Assembly: GCA_002315505.1 (NCBI GenBank)
Contig: DCGX01000034.1
Coordinates: 29,901-93,900 of the forward strand
Length of the DNA stretch: 64,000 nt
Reading direction: 5' to 3'
Origin: Ruminococcaceae bacterium UBA1767
Lineage (GTDB): Bacteria; Bacillota; Clostridia; Oscillospirales; Acutalibacteraceae
Shown here: positions 52,679-61,692 of the stretch, piece by piece
Layout: every line of letters starts with the position of its first letter
How positions within the stretch are numbered: position 1 is the first letter of the stretch
The notes under the pieces: generated by a model
Told to the model about the DNA's origin: nothing
What the model saw: the letters and a program-made list of their open reading frames with translations, nothing else
The model's database searches: none
Translations under genes and position numbers: made by a program

Positions 52679-53302
52679 GTGTATAAATTCATCAAAAAGG
52701 CGTTTGACTTTTTATTCGCTTTAATTTCGATGATTCTGTTGATTCCTGTTTTTATTATAGTTTCAATAGCTATTAAATGTACGGACGGTGGCCCTGTATT
52801 TTTCAAACAGCAAAGACCGGGAAAAAACGGTAAAATATTCTCTATTTTTAAATTCAGAACAATGTCAGTTAAAACAACCGACAAGGACGGAAAAGAATTA
52901 TCCGATTTTGAAAGAATGACAAAGGTCGGAAAATTTCTTCGTCGCTTCAGTCTTGATGAATTACCCCAGTTGATTAATATTCTTCACGGAGAAATGAGTC
53001 TTATCGGACCCAGACCGCTGTTACCTGAGTATTTGCCGTTATATACTCCTCAGCAGATGAGAAGACACGAGGTTACGCCGGGAATTACTGGTCTTGCACA
53101 GGTTAACGGACGAAATGCACTCGATTGGGATGAAAGATTTTACTTTGATGTATACTATGTTGACCACTTCAACGCAAAGCTCGATTTGATTATATTTCTT
53201 GCATCAATTAAGAAGATAATTGTCGGTGAGGGTGTTAACAGCAAACTCGATGTTACAATGGAAAAATTCAAAGGTAAAGAAGAAAACAGGGAAGTGACTT
53301 GA
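52679..53302 (+). CDS. Undecaprenyl-phosphate sugar phosphotransferase (priming transferase)
   Basis: An AAAGGGGG ribosome binding site and 7-base spacing select GTG 52679 (207 residues) over the upstream frame. One N-terminal membrane hairpin (about 8-32) precedes the bacterial sugar transferase domain: KFRTM, the catalytic Asp-Glu pair in SLDELPQL (93-94), and IGPRPLLPEY, PGITGLAQVNGR. It moves a sugar phosphate from a UDP-sugar to undecaprenyl phosphate, starting each repeat unit. It overlaps the next gene by one base. Confidence 0.95.
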   Translation: MYKFIKKAFDFLFALISMILLIPVFIIVSIAIKCTDGGPVFFKQQRPGKNGKIFSIFKFRTMSVKTTDKDGKELSDFERMTKVGKFLRRFSLDELPQLINILHGEMSLIGPRPLLPEYLPLYTPQQMRRHEVTPGITGLAQVNGRNALDWDERFYFDVYYVDHFNAKLDLIIFLASIKKIIVGEGVNSKLDVTMEKFKGKEENREVT

Positions 53303-54423
53303 TGAAAAAAATTCTTTTTGTCGCAACGATTCCCGAACACTTTCACTATTTTCATCTTCCTTATTTTAAATATTTTAAGGAACTTGGCTGGCAGACGGAT
53401 GTTGCCTGTCGTGACAGTGGCAGAAGTTTAGAAAATTGTGATAATATATTTGACATTCCGATTGACAGGATTCCTTTCAGCAAAAGTAACATCACAGCAT
53501 ATAAAAAGCTGAAAAAAATAATAAATGAAAATAATTACGATATCGTACATTGTCATACACCTATGGGTGGCGTGCTGGCACGATTAGCTGCAAGAAAAAG
53601 CCGTAGAAAAGGTACAAAGGTTTTGTATACTGCTCACGGGTTTCATTTTTGTAAAGGCTCTCCGACCTTAAACTGGTGTATATATTTCCCGATTGAACTC
53701 TTCCTGTCGAGGAAAACAGATTGTCTTATTACAATCAATGATGAGGATTTTTCTCTTGCAAGGAAATATTTTCACGCAAAGAAAATTGAAAAGGTGAACG
53801 GTGTCGGTTATAACTGTGACCGATATTTTCCTGTTGATAAAGAAGAAAAATCAAAGCTCAGAAAGAAGCTCGGCTATAGCGATGATGAAAAATTGCTGAT
53901 TTATGTTGCCGAGCTTAATGAAAATAAAAATCAGAGAATGCTCATTAAGGCACTCAATGAAGTGCTTAAAAAAGAAAAAAACGCCCGACTGATTTTGTGC
54001 GGTGAGGATAACAATAACGAAAACTGCAAAAAATTAGCCTGCGAGCTTGGAATTGAAAATAAAATTGATTTTCTCGGACACGTCGAAAATATTGACGAGT
54101 ATTTTCATATCAGTGACATCTGCGTCGGCTCGAGCTATCGTGAGGGCTTGCCTGTTAATGTTATGGAGGCATTAGCATGCGCACTGCCTGTTGTTTTGTC
54201 AGATAACAGAGGTCACAGAGTGCTTTGCAGGGACGGAGAAAACGGTTTTCTTGTAAAAACGAATGATTATGAAAAAATGGCAGAGTCTGTCTGCAAAATT
54301 ATTGATGACAAAGATTTGTATGAAGAAATGTCCGAAAATGCAGTTGAGCTTGTAAAACCATATTCAAAAGAAGTAGTTTTCCACGAGATGAAAAGGATTT
54401 ATTTACAGTACATAAGAGGATAA
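53302..54423 (+). CDS. GT4 family glycosyltransferase (EPS, first)
   Basis: The 373-residue protein starts at ATG 53302, within the stop codon of the preceding gene. It is a GT-B enzyme: N-terminal acceptor domain with HCHTPMGG and TAHGFHFCKG, and C-terminal donor domain with the GT4 motif SSYREGLPVNVMEALA, where the Glu of EG and the later Glu bind the nucleotide sugar. The closest remembered relatives are EpsD/CapM-like transferases that add the second sugar to the lipid-linked unit. Cytoplasmic, peripheral. Sugar specificity is unknown. Confidence 0.93.
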   Translation: MKKILFVATIPEHFHYFHLPYFKYFKELGWQTDVACRDSGRSLENCDNIFDIPIDRIPFSKSNITAYKKLKKIINENNYDIVHCHTPMGGVLARLAARKSRRKGTKVLYTAHGFHFCKGSPTLNWCIYFPIELFLSRKTDCLITINDEDFSLARKYFHAKKIEKVNGVGYNCDRYFPVDKEEKSKLRKKLGYSDDEKLLIYVAELNENKNQRMLIKALNEVLKKEKNARLILCGEDNNNENCKKLACELGIENKIDFLGHVENIDEYFHISDICVGSSYREGLPVNVMEALACALPVVLSDNRGHRVLCRDGENGFLVKTNDYEKMAESVCKIIDDKDLYEEMSENAVELVKPYSKEVVFHEMKRIYLQYIRG

Positions 54424-54424
54424 G

Positions 54425-55567
54425 ATGGGCGGATTTTTTAAGTTTGATTTCTATGAAATCATAATATTGATTGCTACGGCAATTTTGTGGCTTATTGCAT
54501 TGATGAGTCGCAAGGCTCCGTTGCGCCGTATCGGCGGAATAGGTCAGCCGTTAGCTAATCCGATTTGCGTAATATTACCGATTATTTTTTACACAGCATT
54601 TGCCGGCTTGAGAAAAACAATCGGTGATACTTATTTCTATATGTATTCATATGTTACGCTCGGTGACGAAAATCCCGTAAATGCCGATGTTCTTTTCAAT
54701 AACGGAATGTTCGCTTTCATTCAGAATATTTTCAGAAATATGACACGTGAGCCGCAGTACCTTGTGTTTCTGATTTCTGCGATGGCGATTATTCCGGCGT
54801 TAATTATTCTGTACAGGTATTCTTATCCGTTTGACTTTGCACTTTTAATGTTTGTTACCTACGGATATCTCGGTGGCACAATGGATGGTATGAGACAGTA
54901 TGCCGCCGCCGCATTCACGCTTATCGGCACAAAATATCTTTTCTCACTTCGGAGAGGAACATTCTTTAAATATCTGATTTGTGTATTCCTTGCGTATTTA
55001 ATGCATAACAGTGCGGTGTTTATGATACCGGTTTATTTTGTTGTAAGAAGACCTGCGTGGAGAAGAATAAACTATTTTCTTATCGGAGGAAGTATTCTTC
55101 TTGCACTTTGCTTTGACCAGATTTTACCCGTTTTCCTTGATGTTATCGAAACAACGAGCTATGCAAACTATTCTGAAATCGGATGGTTCACAAACGGTCA
55201 GGAGGGCGGAAGCAGTGTAATGCGTGTTGTTGTTGCATCTGCCCCGATTATTCTTGCCTATATTAACCGACAACGTTTGCGATATCTCGGGCATATTGGT
55301 GATATCTTAGTTAATATTGCATTTATCAATATGGCGATATTCATCGTTGCTTTATACAACTGGATTTTTGCTCGATTTGCGATTTATCTCTCGGTTTATT
55401 ATATAATTTTCACAACATGGGTAATATACAATTCTGTAAAGCCGAAGGACAGAAGCCTTTATTATACGGGTGGCGGAGTGTTGTTTTTTATCTATTCAAG
55501 ATTCCTTTCATATCAGATTGCGATGTATCAGTCAGATTATTTCTTCCCCGGAAGAAAGCTGTTTTGA
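54425..55567 (+). CDS. EpsG family polysaccharide polymerase
   Basis: The 380-residue membrane protein has about ten helices and the EpsG-family features FAGLRKTIGDTYFYMYSY and GTMDGMRQYAAAAF with a conserved Arg-Gln pair, plus an ARFAIYLSVYY region. EpsG proteins are Wzy-like polymerases that join lipid-linked repeat units outside the membrane. It starts one base after the upstream glycosyltransferase stop. No flippase gene is visible nearby, although Wzy-type assembly needs one. Confidence 0.9.
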   Translation: MGGFFKFDFYEIIILIATAILWLIALMSRKAPLRRIGGIGQPLANPICVILPIIFYTAFAGLRKTIGDTYFYMYSYVTLGDENPVNADVLFNNGMFAFIQNIFRNMTREPQYLVFLISAMAIIPALIILYRYSYPFDFALLMFVTYGYLGGTMDGMRQYAAAAFTLIGTKYLFSLRRGTFFKYLICVFLAYLMHNSAVFMIPVYFVVRRPAWRRINYFLIGGSILLALCFDQILPVFLDVIETTSYANYSEIGWFTNGQEGGSSVMRVVVASAPIILAYINRQRLRYLGHIGDILVNIAFINMAIFIVALYNWIFARFAIYLSVYYIIFTTWVIYNSVKPKDRSLYYTGGGVLFFIYSRFLSYQIAMYQSDYFFPGRKLF

Positions 55568-55577
55568 GGTCGGAAAA

Positions 55578-56702
55578 ATGAGATATTTTTTGTTTAATCA
55601 CGAAGGAAGCTGTAATCACGGTTGTGAAGCAATTGTGTTTTCTACGCAGAAAATAATTGAAAAAACCGATAATAATTGTGAGATAATTTTATCCTCACGT
55701 CATCCCGAATCGGATGTGAATTTTGATAATATTGATGTAGTAAAATTTCAGACAAGAGAGCTGACATTTTTCGAAAAAATAATTGCAAAATTGTCGCTTA
55801 CATTAAAAAAATCTGAGGACTATGCACTTAAAAAAATGTATTCACCTGTTTTGAAGCAGGCTAAGAATGCAGACATCTGTCTTTCTGTCGGTGGTGATAC
55901 ATATTGCTACGGCGACAATTATGACATTCAGCTTCTAACAAGAGAAATGAAAAAGCTCGGTAAAAAGGTTGTGCTGTGGGGTGCGTCAATAGGTGCTGAG
56001 GACCTTGACGAAAAGAAGAAAAAAAGTCTTGCGGATTTTGATGCGATTTTCACGAGAGAACCGCTTACATATAATCTGTTGAAATCACAAATAAAAAACG
56101 ATAAAATATATTTGAATTATGACCCGGCGTTTTCGCTGGACTATGAAAAAAACAGTAAAAAAGAAAATGCAATCGGTCTTAATATAAGTCCGCTTGTTGC
56201 AAAGCAGAATGAAAATATTTTTAAAATAGCTGATGATTTTGTTTCGGGAATTATTAAAAAAACCGATTATAAAATTACTCTTGTTCCTCACGTCGTTGAG
56301 CAGGGAAATGATGACTTTGAATTTATGTTGCCCTTGTACGAAAAATACAAAGCAACGAACAGGATTTCTGTTTTGCCGAATAATCTAAATGCTAAGGAAT
56401 ATAAAGCGGAAATTGCAAGGCTGAGATTTTTTATCGGCGCAAGAACCCATGCAACGATTGCCGCATATTCAAGCGGAGTGCCGACAGTAGTTCTCGGCTA
56501 TAGTGTAAAATCACGTGGAATTTCTCAGTACATTTTCGGAGAAGAAAAATATATTCTCAATGCAAAAGAAATTAAAAACAGTTCACAGCTTTCCGATGCG
56601 TTTGAGGAGCTTTGTTCAAACGAAGAAGAAATAAAAGCTCGGTTGGAAAATCTTATTCCACTTGTCAGTAAAAGTCATTGCGAGATGGGAAATCTTTTGT
56701 AA
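55578..56702 (+). CDS. Polysaccharide pyruvyl transferase family protein
   Basis: The start is ATG 55578, with GAGGTCGGA upstream (374 residues); the longer frame overlapping EpsG is not supported. The fold signature of the pyruvyl transferase family is present: FNHEGSCNHGCEAI at the start, SVGGDTYCYG, and RFFIGARTHATIAAYSSGVPTV near the C-terminus. Such enzymes put a pyruvate ketal on a sugar of the repeat unit using phosphoenolpyruvate, giving a negatively charged polymer. The family also contains members with other roles. Confidence 0.88.
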   Translation: MRYFLFNHEGSCNHGCEAIVFSTQKIIEKTDNNCEIILSSRHPESDVNFDNIDVVKFQTRELTFFEKIIAKLSLTLKKSEDYALKKMYSPVLKQAKNADICLSVGGDTYCYGDNYDIQLLTREMKKLGKKVVLWGASIGAEDLDEKKKKSLADFDAIFTREPLTYNLLKSQIKNDKIYLNYDPAFSLDYEKNSKKENAIGLNISPLVAKQNENIFKIADDFVSGIIKKTDYKITLVPHVVEQGNDDFEFMLPLYEKYKATNRISVLPNNLNAKEYKAEIARLRFFIGARTHATIAAYSSGVPTVVLGYSVKSRGISQYIFGEEKYILNAKEIKNSSQLSDAFEELCSNEEEIKARLENLIPLVSKSHCEMGNLL

Positions 56703-56715
56703 AGCAGGCGGTAGA

Positions 56716-57879
56716 ATGAAAAAGAAAATACTTTTTATTATACCGAGTCTGAGAGTGGGCGGAGCAGAAAAAAGTCTTGTAAATCTTTTGTCCGTTTTTG
56801 ACTTTGACAAGTATGATGTTGACCTCTTTCTTTTCAGAAAAGACGGATTGTTTTTAGAGCAGGTTTCACCTGATGCAAATATTATCGGAGACACAACTGA
56901 CTATGAGATGTTTGATGGAAACGCTAAAGAGGCGGTCGGATATTTTCTCAAAAAATTTAAAGTAAAATCTGCGATAGACAGATATAATTATACTAAAGAA
57001 ACTGACGAAAGCAGACAATGGGAATATCTCAGAAAACAGCTTCCGAAAATAACAGAAGTGTACGATTGTGCCATTGCTTATCTTGAGGGAAATGCAAGCA
57101 GATTTGTGGCAGATAACATTTCGGCTAAGAAGAAAATATGCTATGTCCACAATGATATTTCCAGACTCGGAATTGATAAGGAAGTTAATAATCATATTTT
57201 TGAAAGCTGTGATTATGTTGTTACGGTTTCGGAAGAATGCAAAGAAAGTCTTGAAAAAAATTATGAAAAACACAAAGAGAAATTTTTCGTAATTGAGAAT
57301 ATTATCAGCAAAAATCTTTTAGAAAAAATGTCAAATGAATTTGATGCTTTTGATAAAAATAACACGAAAAAAATTGTAACGGTTGCACGTTGTTCTCTAC
57401 AGAAAAATTTACAGCTTGCCGTAAAAACCTGCCGTGAATTAAAGCAACGTGGCTTGAATATTAAATGGTATCAGCTCGGAACAGGTTCCGATGAGAAAGA
57501 AATTAAAGAGCTTATTAAATCACTTTGCTTGGAAGAAGACTTTATTATGCTCGGTGACAGGTCTAATCCATATCCGTACATTGCTCAGTGCGATATTTAT
57601 GCGCAGACCTCTTTGTTTGAGGGGAAGTCAATTTCAATCGAGGAAGCAAAGCTGCTGAATAAACCGATTGTTGTCACAAATTATTCAACTGTCAAGGACC
57701 AGATTGAAAACGAAGTGACGGGATTAATCAGTGAAATGAATGAAAAGGATTTTGCAGATAAAATTGAAATTCTTCTCAATGATACCGAACTTAAAAATTC
57801 ATTGGTTGATAATCTTAAAAGAAGTAACAAAAGTAACGAAAGTGAAAAGAATAAATTATATAAATTAATAGAAAACTGA
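56716..57879 (+). CDS. GT4 family glycosyltransferase (EPS, second)
   Basis: ATG 56716 is 14 bases after the pyruvyl transferase stop (387 residues). The N-terminal nucleotide-fold start is IPSLRVGGAEKSLVNLL, the usual GGAE loop of GT4. The donor domain has VARCSLQKN and TSLFEGKSISIEEAKLLNKPIV, the EGxx..E motif. An inserted helical region at about 60-130 is longer than in minimal GT4 enzymes. Cytoplasmic. Sugar specificity is not known. Confidence 0.92.
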   Translation: MKKKILFIIPSLRVGGAEKSLVNLLSVFDFDKYDVDLFLFRKDGLFLEQVSPDANIIGDTTDYEMFDGNAKEAVGYFLKKFKVKSAIDRYNYTKETDESRQWEYLRKQLPKITEVYDCAIAYLEGNASRFVADNISAKKKICYVHNDISRLGIDKEVNNHIFESCDYVVTVSEECKESLEKNYEKHKEKFFVIENIISKNLLEKMSNEFDAFDKNNTKKIVTVARCSLQKNLQLAVKTCRELKQRGLNIKWYQLGTGSDEKEIKELIKSLCLEEDFIMLGDRSNPYPYIAQCDIYAQTSLFEGKSISIEEAKLLNKPIVVTNYSTVKDQIENEVTGLISEMNEKDFADKIEILLNDTELKNSLVDNLKRSNKSNESEKNKLYKLIEN

Positions 57880-57880
57880 G

Positions 57881-59059
57881 GTGAAAGCATTGTTCTGGGT
57901 TATATTATCGATATTATTGCTTATAGTTTTAGCTGCACTCTTATTCGACTATTACGATTTGTTTTTAAACTGGTTTGGCAGAATAAAAATCGGACAGTAC
58001 AGAAGTACTGATGAATGGGAGAAGTCAGTAAAAAATGTAATAATAAAATGGAGTGCAAGCGGCGCTCCCAAGCTTAATGTAAATGAAAATAAAAAGCTCA
58101 GAGTAATTGATTTTGCCAAGGAAAAAATAAACGGAACCATTCAATCAACTGCATATTGGCAGGACGCTTCAATTCTCAAGGCAGCCTCGGCAATGAAGGA
58201 TAGCAAAATCGACTACAACTCTTTTGTTGAAAGGTACATTGATATTGAAACGGGTGAATGGCTTGAAGAACCGACTCGTATTGATTGTGCAATGCTTTGC
58301 TATGAACTGATGTGCTGTGAAGAAATTGATAATAATTCAATTAAACCCGCACTTGATTTTGTTGCACAAATGCTAAAAAATGCGGCTGACGAAAATGGAA
58401 CAATTCCCTACAATCAGTCGATATCAAATTACAAGCTTGTTGATACAATAGGAATGGTTTGTCCGTTTTTGATAAAGTATTCCTTTAAATACGAGAAATC
58501 GGAATTATTTGACCTTGCGATTAAACAGATTGAAGAGTTTTCCGAAAAAGGAATTGACAAAAAGCTGGGACTTCCGTTCCATTGCTACGATGACAGGAAT
58601 GAAAATAAGCTCGGAGTCTGCGGATGGGGCAGAGGCTGTGCGTGGTGGGCGTATGGCTTGACGGAGAGCCTTAAATTGTTACTTGAGTGCGATTCTCATA
58701 ACAAAGAGAAGGCTTTTCTGCTTAAACAGACAGTTGTAACCTTGAAGGAAATGAAAAAGTATTTTCGTGAGGATGGTTCCTTCGGAAGATTTGTTCTTGA
58801 TGAAAATTCTTTGCAGGATAATTCAGCTGCAGCAATGCTTTCGTATTGCTTTGAATATATTTCTCAGCTAATAAAAAGTGAAGAGTATCACGAGATGGCT
58901 CAAAAAATTATTGATAACTTAAAATACAGCACAAGGCGAAACGGTATGATAGATTATTCGCAGGGCGATACAATGGGAATAGGATTTTATTGCAATAGTC
59001 TTACAGTAGTACCTGCAACTCAGGGCTTTGCCGTATGCACAATAGAAATGATGGGGTGA
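57881..59059 (+). CDS. GH88/GH105-like membrane-anchored glycosidase of EPS cluster
   Basis: The 392-residue protein has an N-terminal membrane helix (about 4-24) and an (alpha/alpha)6-type body. Motifs resembling unsaturated uronyl hydrolases are LVDTIGMVCPFL, VCGWGRGCAWWAYGL and DNSAAAMLSYCF. In the GH105 family the first of these carries the catalytic Asp. The start is probably GTG 57881, but TTG 57890 fits GAGGTG better; both are in frame. An anchored hydrolase inside an exopolysaccharide cluster could trim or release the polymer. Activity on a uronic-acid polymer is inferred. Confidence 0.78.
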   Translation: MKALFWVILSILLLIVLAALLFDYYDLFLNWFGRIKIGQYRSTDEWEKSVKNVIIKWSASGAPKLNVNENKKLRVIDFAKEKINGTIQSTAYWQDASILKAASAMKDSKIDYNSFVERYIDIETGEWLEEPTRIDCAMLCYELMCCEEIDNNSIKPALDFVAQMLKNAADENGTIPYNQSISNYKLVDTIGMVCPFLIKYSFKYEKSELFDLAIKQIEEFSEKGIDKKLGLPFHCYDDRNENKLGVCGWGRGCAWWAYGLTESLKLLLECDSHNKEKAFLLKQTVVTLKEMKKYFREDGSFGRFVLDENSLQDNSAAAMLSYCFEYISQLIKSEEYHEMAQKIIDNLKYSTRRNGMIDYSQGDTMGIGFYCNSLTVVPATQGFAVCTIEMMG

Positions 59060-59063
59060 GAAA

Positions 59064-59822
59064 ATGATAGATATGCATTGCCATATTCTTCCGGACATCG
59101 ATGATGGTGCGAAGGATATTAATACATCAATTGCGATGTGTAAAATTGCTGTTGAAAACGGTATAAAACATATCGTTGCGACACCGCACATAAGTGCAAT
59201 GTGTGATGCTGACCGATTTTGCTATAAGCGTGACAAAAGGCTTAACGAGCTGCGTGAAAAAATAGAGGAAGAGGGAATCGAGCTGAATGTTTATCCGGGT
59301 GCGGAGGTTTATGTTGATGATGACATATTCTTTGCAAGCGGACTTGACCGTCTTACAATAAATCACAGTAAATATATACTTGTTGAGTTTGCTTTTGAAG
59401 ATATTCCTATCAAGAAATTTGTTTCGTATCTCAACGAAATTCTTAACAGAGGCTTGATTCCGATTGTTGCTCATCCCGAGAGATATGAGTATTTTCAATA
59501 TGATTATGAAGCGATAAATATGCTTGCTCGTAACGGTGTTAATTTTCAGCTCAATGCCGGTAGCCTTGCGGGTCTTGACGGGCCGGAGGAATATGAGCTT
59601 GCGTATGCAATGGCTTATAACGGTGTTGCATCTTTTATTTCGACCGACGGACACTCAAACGAGTACAGAATGAACAATCTCGGTGAAATGATAGAAATGT
59701 TTCCGCCTGATATAAGTCAGTATAATATGCAGACAATGGTTCATGATTCCGCAAAATGCGTTCTTATGGACAGAGATTTGCCTCATATTGAGCGTAATCC
59801 GATTTTTAGAGAAGATTTTTAA
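59064..59822 (+). CDS. CpsB/CapC-type tyrosine phosphatase (PHP fold)
   Basis: The 252-residue protein starts five bases after the glycosidase, with GGGGTGAG upstream. PHP metal-binding motifs are present: MHCHILPDIDDGA (HxH and Asp), ATPH, the Glu of GAEVYV, VAHPERY and STDGHSN. CpsB enzymes use a Mn cluster to dephosphorylate the tyrosine tail of the polysaccharide co-polymerase kinase. That kinase is the next gene, so this is the matching phosphatase. Confidence 0.94.
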   Translation: MIDMHCHILPDIDDGAKDINTSIAMCKIAVENGIKHIVATPHISAMCDADRFCYKRDKRLNELREKIEEEGIELNVYPGAEVYVDDDIFFASGLDRLTINHSKYILVEFAFEDIPIKKFVSYLNEILNRGLIPIVAHPERYEYFQYDYEAINMLARNGVNFQLNAGSLAGLDGPEEYELAYAMAYNGVASFISTDGHSNEYRMNNLGEMIEMFPPDISQYNMQTMVHDSAKCVLMDRDLPHIERNPIFREDF

Positions 59823-59824
59823 GG

Positions 59825-59853
59825 TTGACAATTAATCTTAAAATTAATATAAT
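59825..59853 (+). promoter_or_regulatory. Perfect consensus promoter inside EPS cluster
   Basis: TTGACA at 59825-59830 and TATAAT at 59848-59853 have a 17-base spacer, between cpsB and the BY-kinase gene. Confidence 0.85.
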
Positions 59854-59878
59854 CATTCTTTGAGAGGATGTTGTATTC

Positions 59879-61594
59879 ATGCAAGAAATTGATATGACGA
59901 AAAATATATACTTTAATGATGTCGGCTCGGGCTTTGATATCAGCAGATTTCTGAAAAATATTGTCAGTAAGCTGTGGATAATTCTGCTTGTCGGTGCTGT
60001 TTTTGCGTCTACCGCATTTGTTGTTGAGAAAATAAACTATACCGAGGTTTATACGTCAACAATGACGCTTGCCTTTATGGAAAAGACGTATGCGGTTGTT
60101 AATGATTACAGCAACGATGAGGATGCCAAGGCTCAGTACAAGCAGGAAACTAAGTTTTTTTCCAACTCGAGCACAGACACATATCGTGAATTACTCAAGG
60201 GCGATGAAATGATTTCTATCATAAAATCAAATCTTGCCAAGGACGATGTCGGTGTAGTATATGACGAGCAGTTTATTTCAAACAGCCTTAATATTTCCGG
60301 TGGTAATGTTGCGAGCTTCTTTGAAATCAGTGTAACAAGTGAGGATAAAGGCTTCTGCGAAAGAGCATTGCCGATTGTTCTTGAAAAATTTCCTGACTAC
60401 GTTCAGAGCTATGACACAACAATTGTAATCAAGGTAGTTAATCGTCCGAGTGCTCCTGTTGTTACAAATGCCGATTCAGCCCTTCAAAAGGCTATGATAG
60501 GTTTCTGTGTGGGTGCATTTCTCGTTATTGCCGTACTCTTTATTATCACTTTGGCAACTAACACGGTTATGACTCTTGAAAATCTCAGAAGAGATATTAA
60601 TGCCAATGTTCTCGGCTCAGTTCCTTTGCTTGAGAGAGCAACAGGAATTTTCAAGCAGAAGAAGAAAACTCCTTCCGGCTCATTGCTTATTACAGACACA
60701 TCTAAGGTCAGCTTCTCGTTTGTTGAGAGCTTCAAGTCGATTCGTACTAAGCTCGAGAATATCAAGGCTGAAAAGGGCTACAAGGTGTTTGTTGTTACAA
60801 GTACCTATGAGGACGAGGGTAAAACAACAATTGCCGTTAATATTGCCTGCTCACTTGCACAAAAGGGCAAGTCGGTTCTCCTTATTGACAGTGACCTGAG
60901 AAAGCCTGCAATTCTCCACGCAGTTGGTGTTAAGAGTGACACAAACTACGGACTTATTCCTATTATCAAGGGTACATCAACCTATGTTGATTCAATCAAA
61001 TACATCAAATCCCTCGGAATTTTCATTCTTCCAACGGGCGGTGTTTCGCTCAAATCAACGGAAGTTCTTGATACTGAAAAAGTTAAAAACGTGCTTGAAC
61101 AGGCAAGAAAAGAGTTTGAGTATATTATTATTGACTCACCGCCCGCACACGTTGTATCGGATAGCCTTGTTATTTCACCGCTTGCCGATGGTATGATTTA
61201 CACGGTCAGAAAAGATTATGCACGTGTTAACGAAATCAACAGAACTCTTGAAGAAATCAGAGCAGCGGATATCGATATTGTCGGTACTGTATTCTCAATG
61301 AGCGGCGGTGAGGAAAACAGCCGTTACTACAAGAGAAAGGTTTACGGCAGATACGGAAGATATTCGAGATACTCAAGATACAGAAACAGTAATTACGGTG
61401 GAATCGGTTATGGCTACGGTGGTTACGGAAACGGCTATGGCTATGGTGGCTATGGTAATGGCTACGGTGGCTATGGCGGAGGTTACGGCTATGGTGGCTA
61501 CGGCTACGGCGGTGGTTATGGCTATGGCTACGGGGCTCAGCCGGGCAATCAGAACAAATCAAACGATGAGCCGCCGCAGATTGATAATGAATAA
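59879..61594 (+). CDS. Polysaccharide co-polymerase with BY-kinase and Gly/Tyr-rich tail
   Basis: The 571-residue fusion has a Wzz-type chain-length domain between two membrane helices (about 32-50 and 206-227), then a bacterial tyrosine kinase. The kinase has Walker A region STYEDEGKTTIA (308-319), Walker A' VLLIDSDLRKP (333-343) and Walker B YIIIDSPP. In most Firmicutes these are two separate proteins; here they are fused as in Wzc. After the kinase, about residues 481-552 are a low-complexity tail with 23 tyrosines in YGGY, YGNGY and YGRY repeats. It controls polymer length through phosphorylation cycles with CpsB. A perfect promoter lies just upstream. Confidence 0.95.
   Translation: MQEIDMTKNIYFNDVGSGFDISRFLKNIVSKLWIILLVGAVFASTAFVVEKINYTEVYTSTMTLAFMEKTYAVVNDYSNDEDAKAQYKQETKFFSNSSTDTYRELLKGDEMISIIKSNLAKDDVGVVYDEQFISNSLNISGGNVASFFEISVTSEDKGFCERALPIVLEKFPDYVQSYDTTIVIKVVNRPSAPVVTNADSALQKAMIGFCVGAFLVIAVLFIITLATNTVMTLENLRRDINANVLGSVPLLERATGIFKQKKKTPSGSLLITDTSKVSFSFVESFKSIRTKLENIKAEKGYKVFVVTSTYEDEGKTTIAVNIACSLAQKGKSVLLIDSDLRKPAILHAVGVKSDTNYGLIPIIKGTSTYVDSIKYIKSLGIFILPTGGVSLKSTEVLDTEKVKNVLEQARKEFEYIIIDSPPAHVVSDSLVISPLADGMIYTVRKDYARVNEINRTLEEIRAADIDIVGTVFSMSGGEENSRYYKRKVYGRYGRYSRYSRYRNSNYGGIGYGYGGYGNGYGYGGYGNGYGGYGGGYGYGGYGYGGGYGYGYGAQPGNQNKSNDEPPQIDNE
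61320..61533 (+). repeat. Gly-Tyr coding repeat in BY-kinase gene
   Basis: The DNA is built from repeating GGY-TAY and GGN codons encoding YGGY/YGNGY units, preceded by RYGRYSRYSRYR. It codes for the kinase tail. Confidence 0.85.
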
Positions 61595-61612
61595 TAATAA
61601 ACACCAAATTAA

Positions 61613-61641
61613 AAGGGGTTGTCGCGATGCGGCAGCCCCTT
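61613..61641 (+). terminator. Terminator of EPS cluster
   Basis: A 13-bp stem with two wobble pairs (61613-61625 with 61629-61641) and a 3-base loop lies 18 bases after the kinase stop. Confidence 0.8.
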
Positions 61642-61692
61642 AAGTGTTATTTATTAAGTCGAATAATGAACAATGATGATGTCAGCTTGCGT

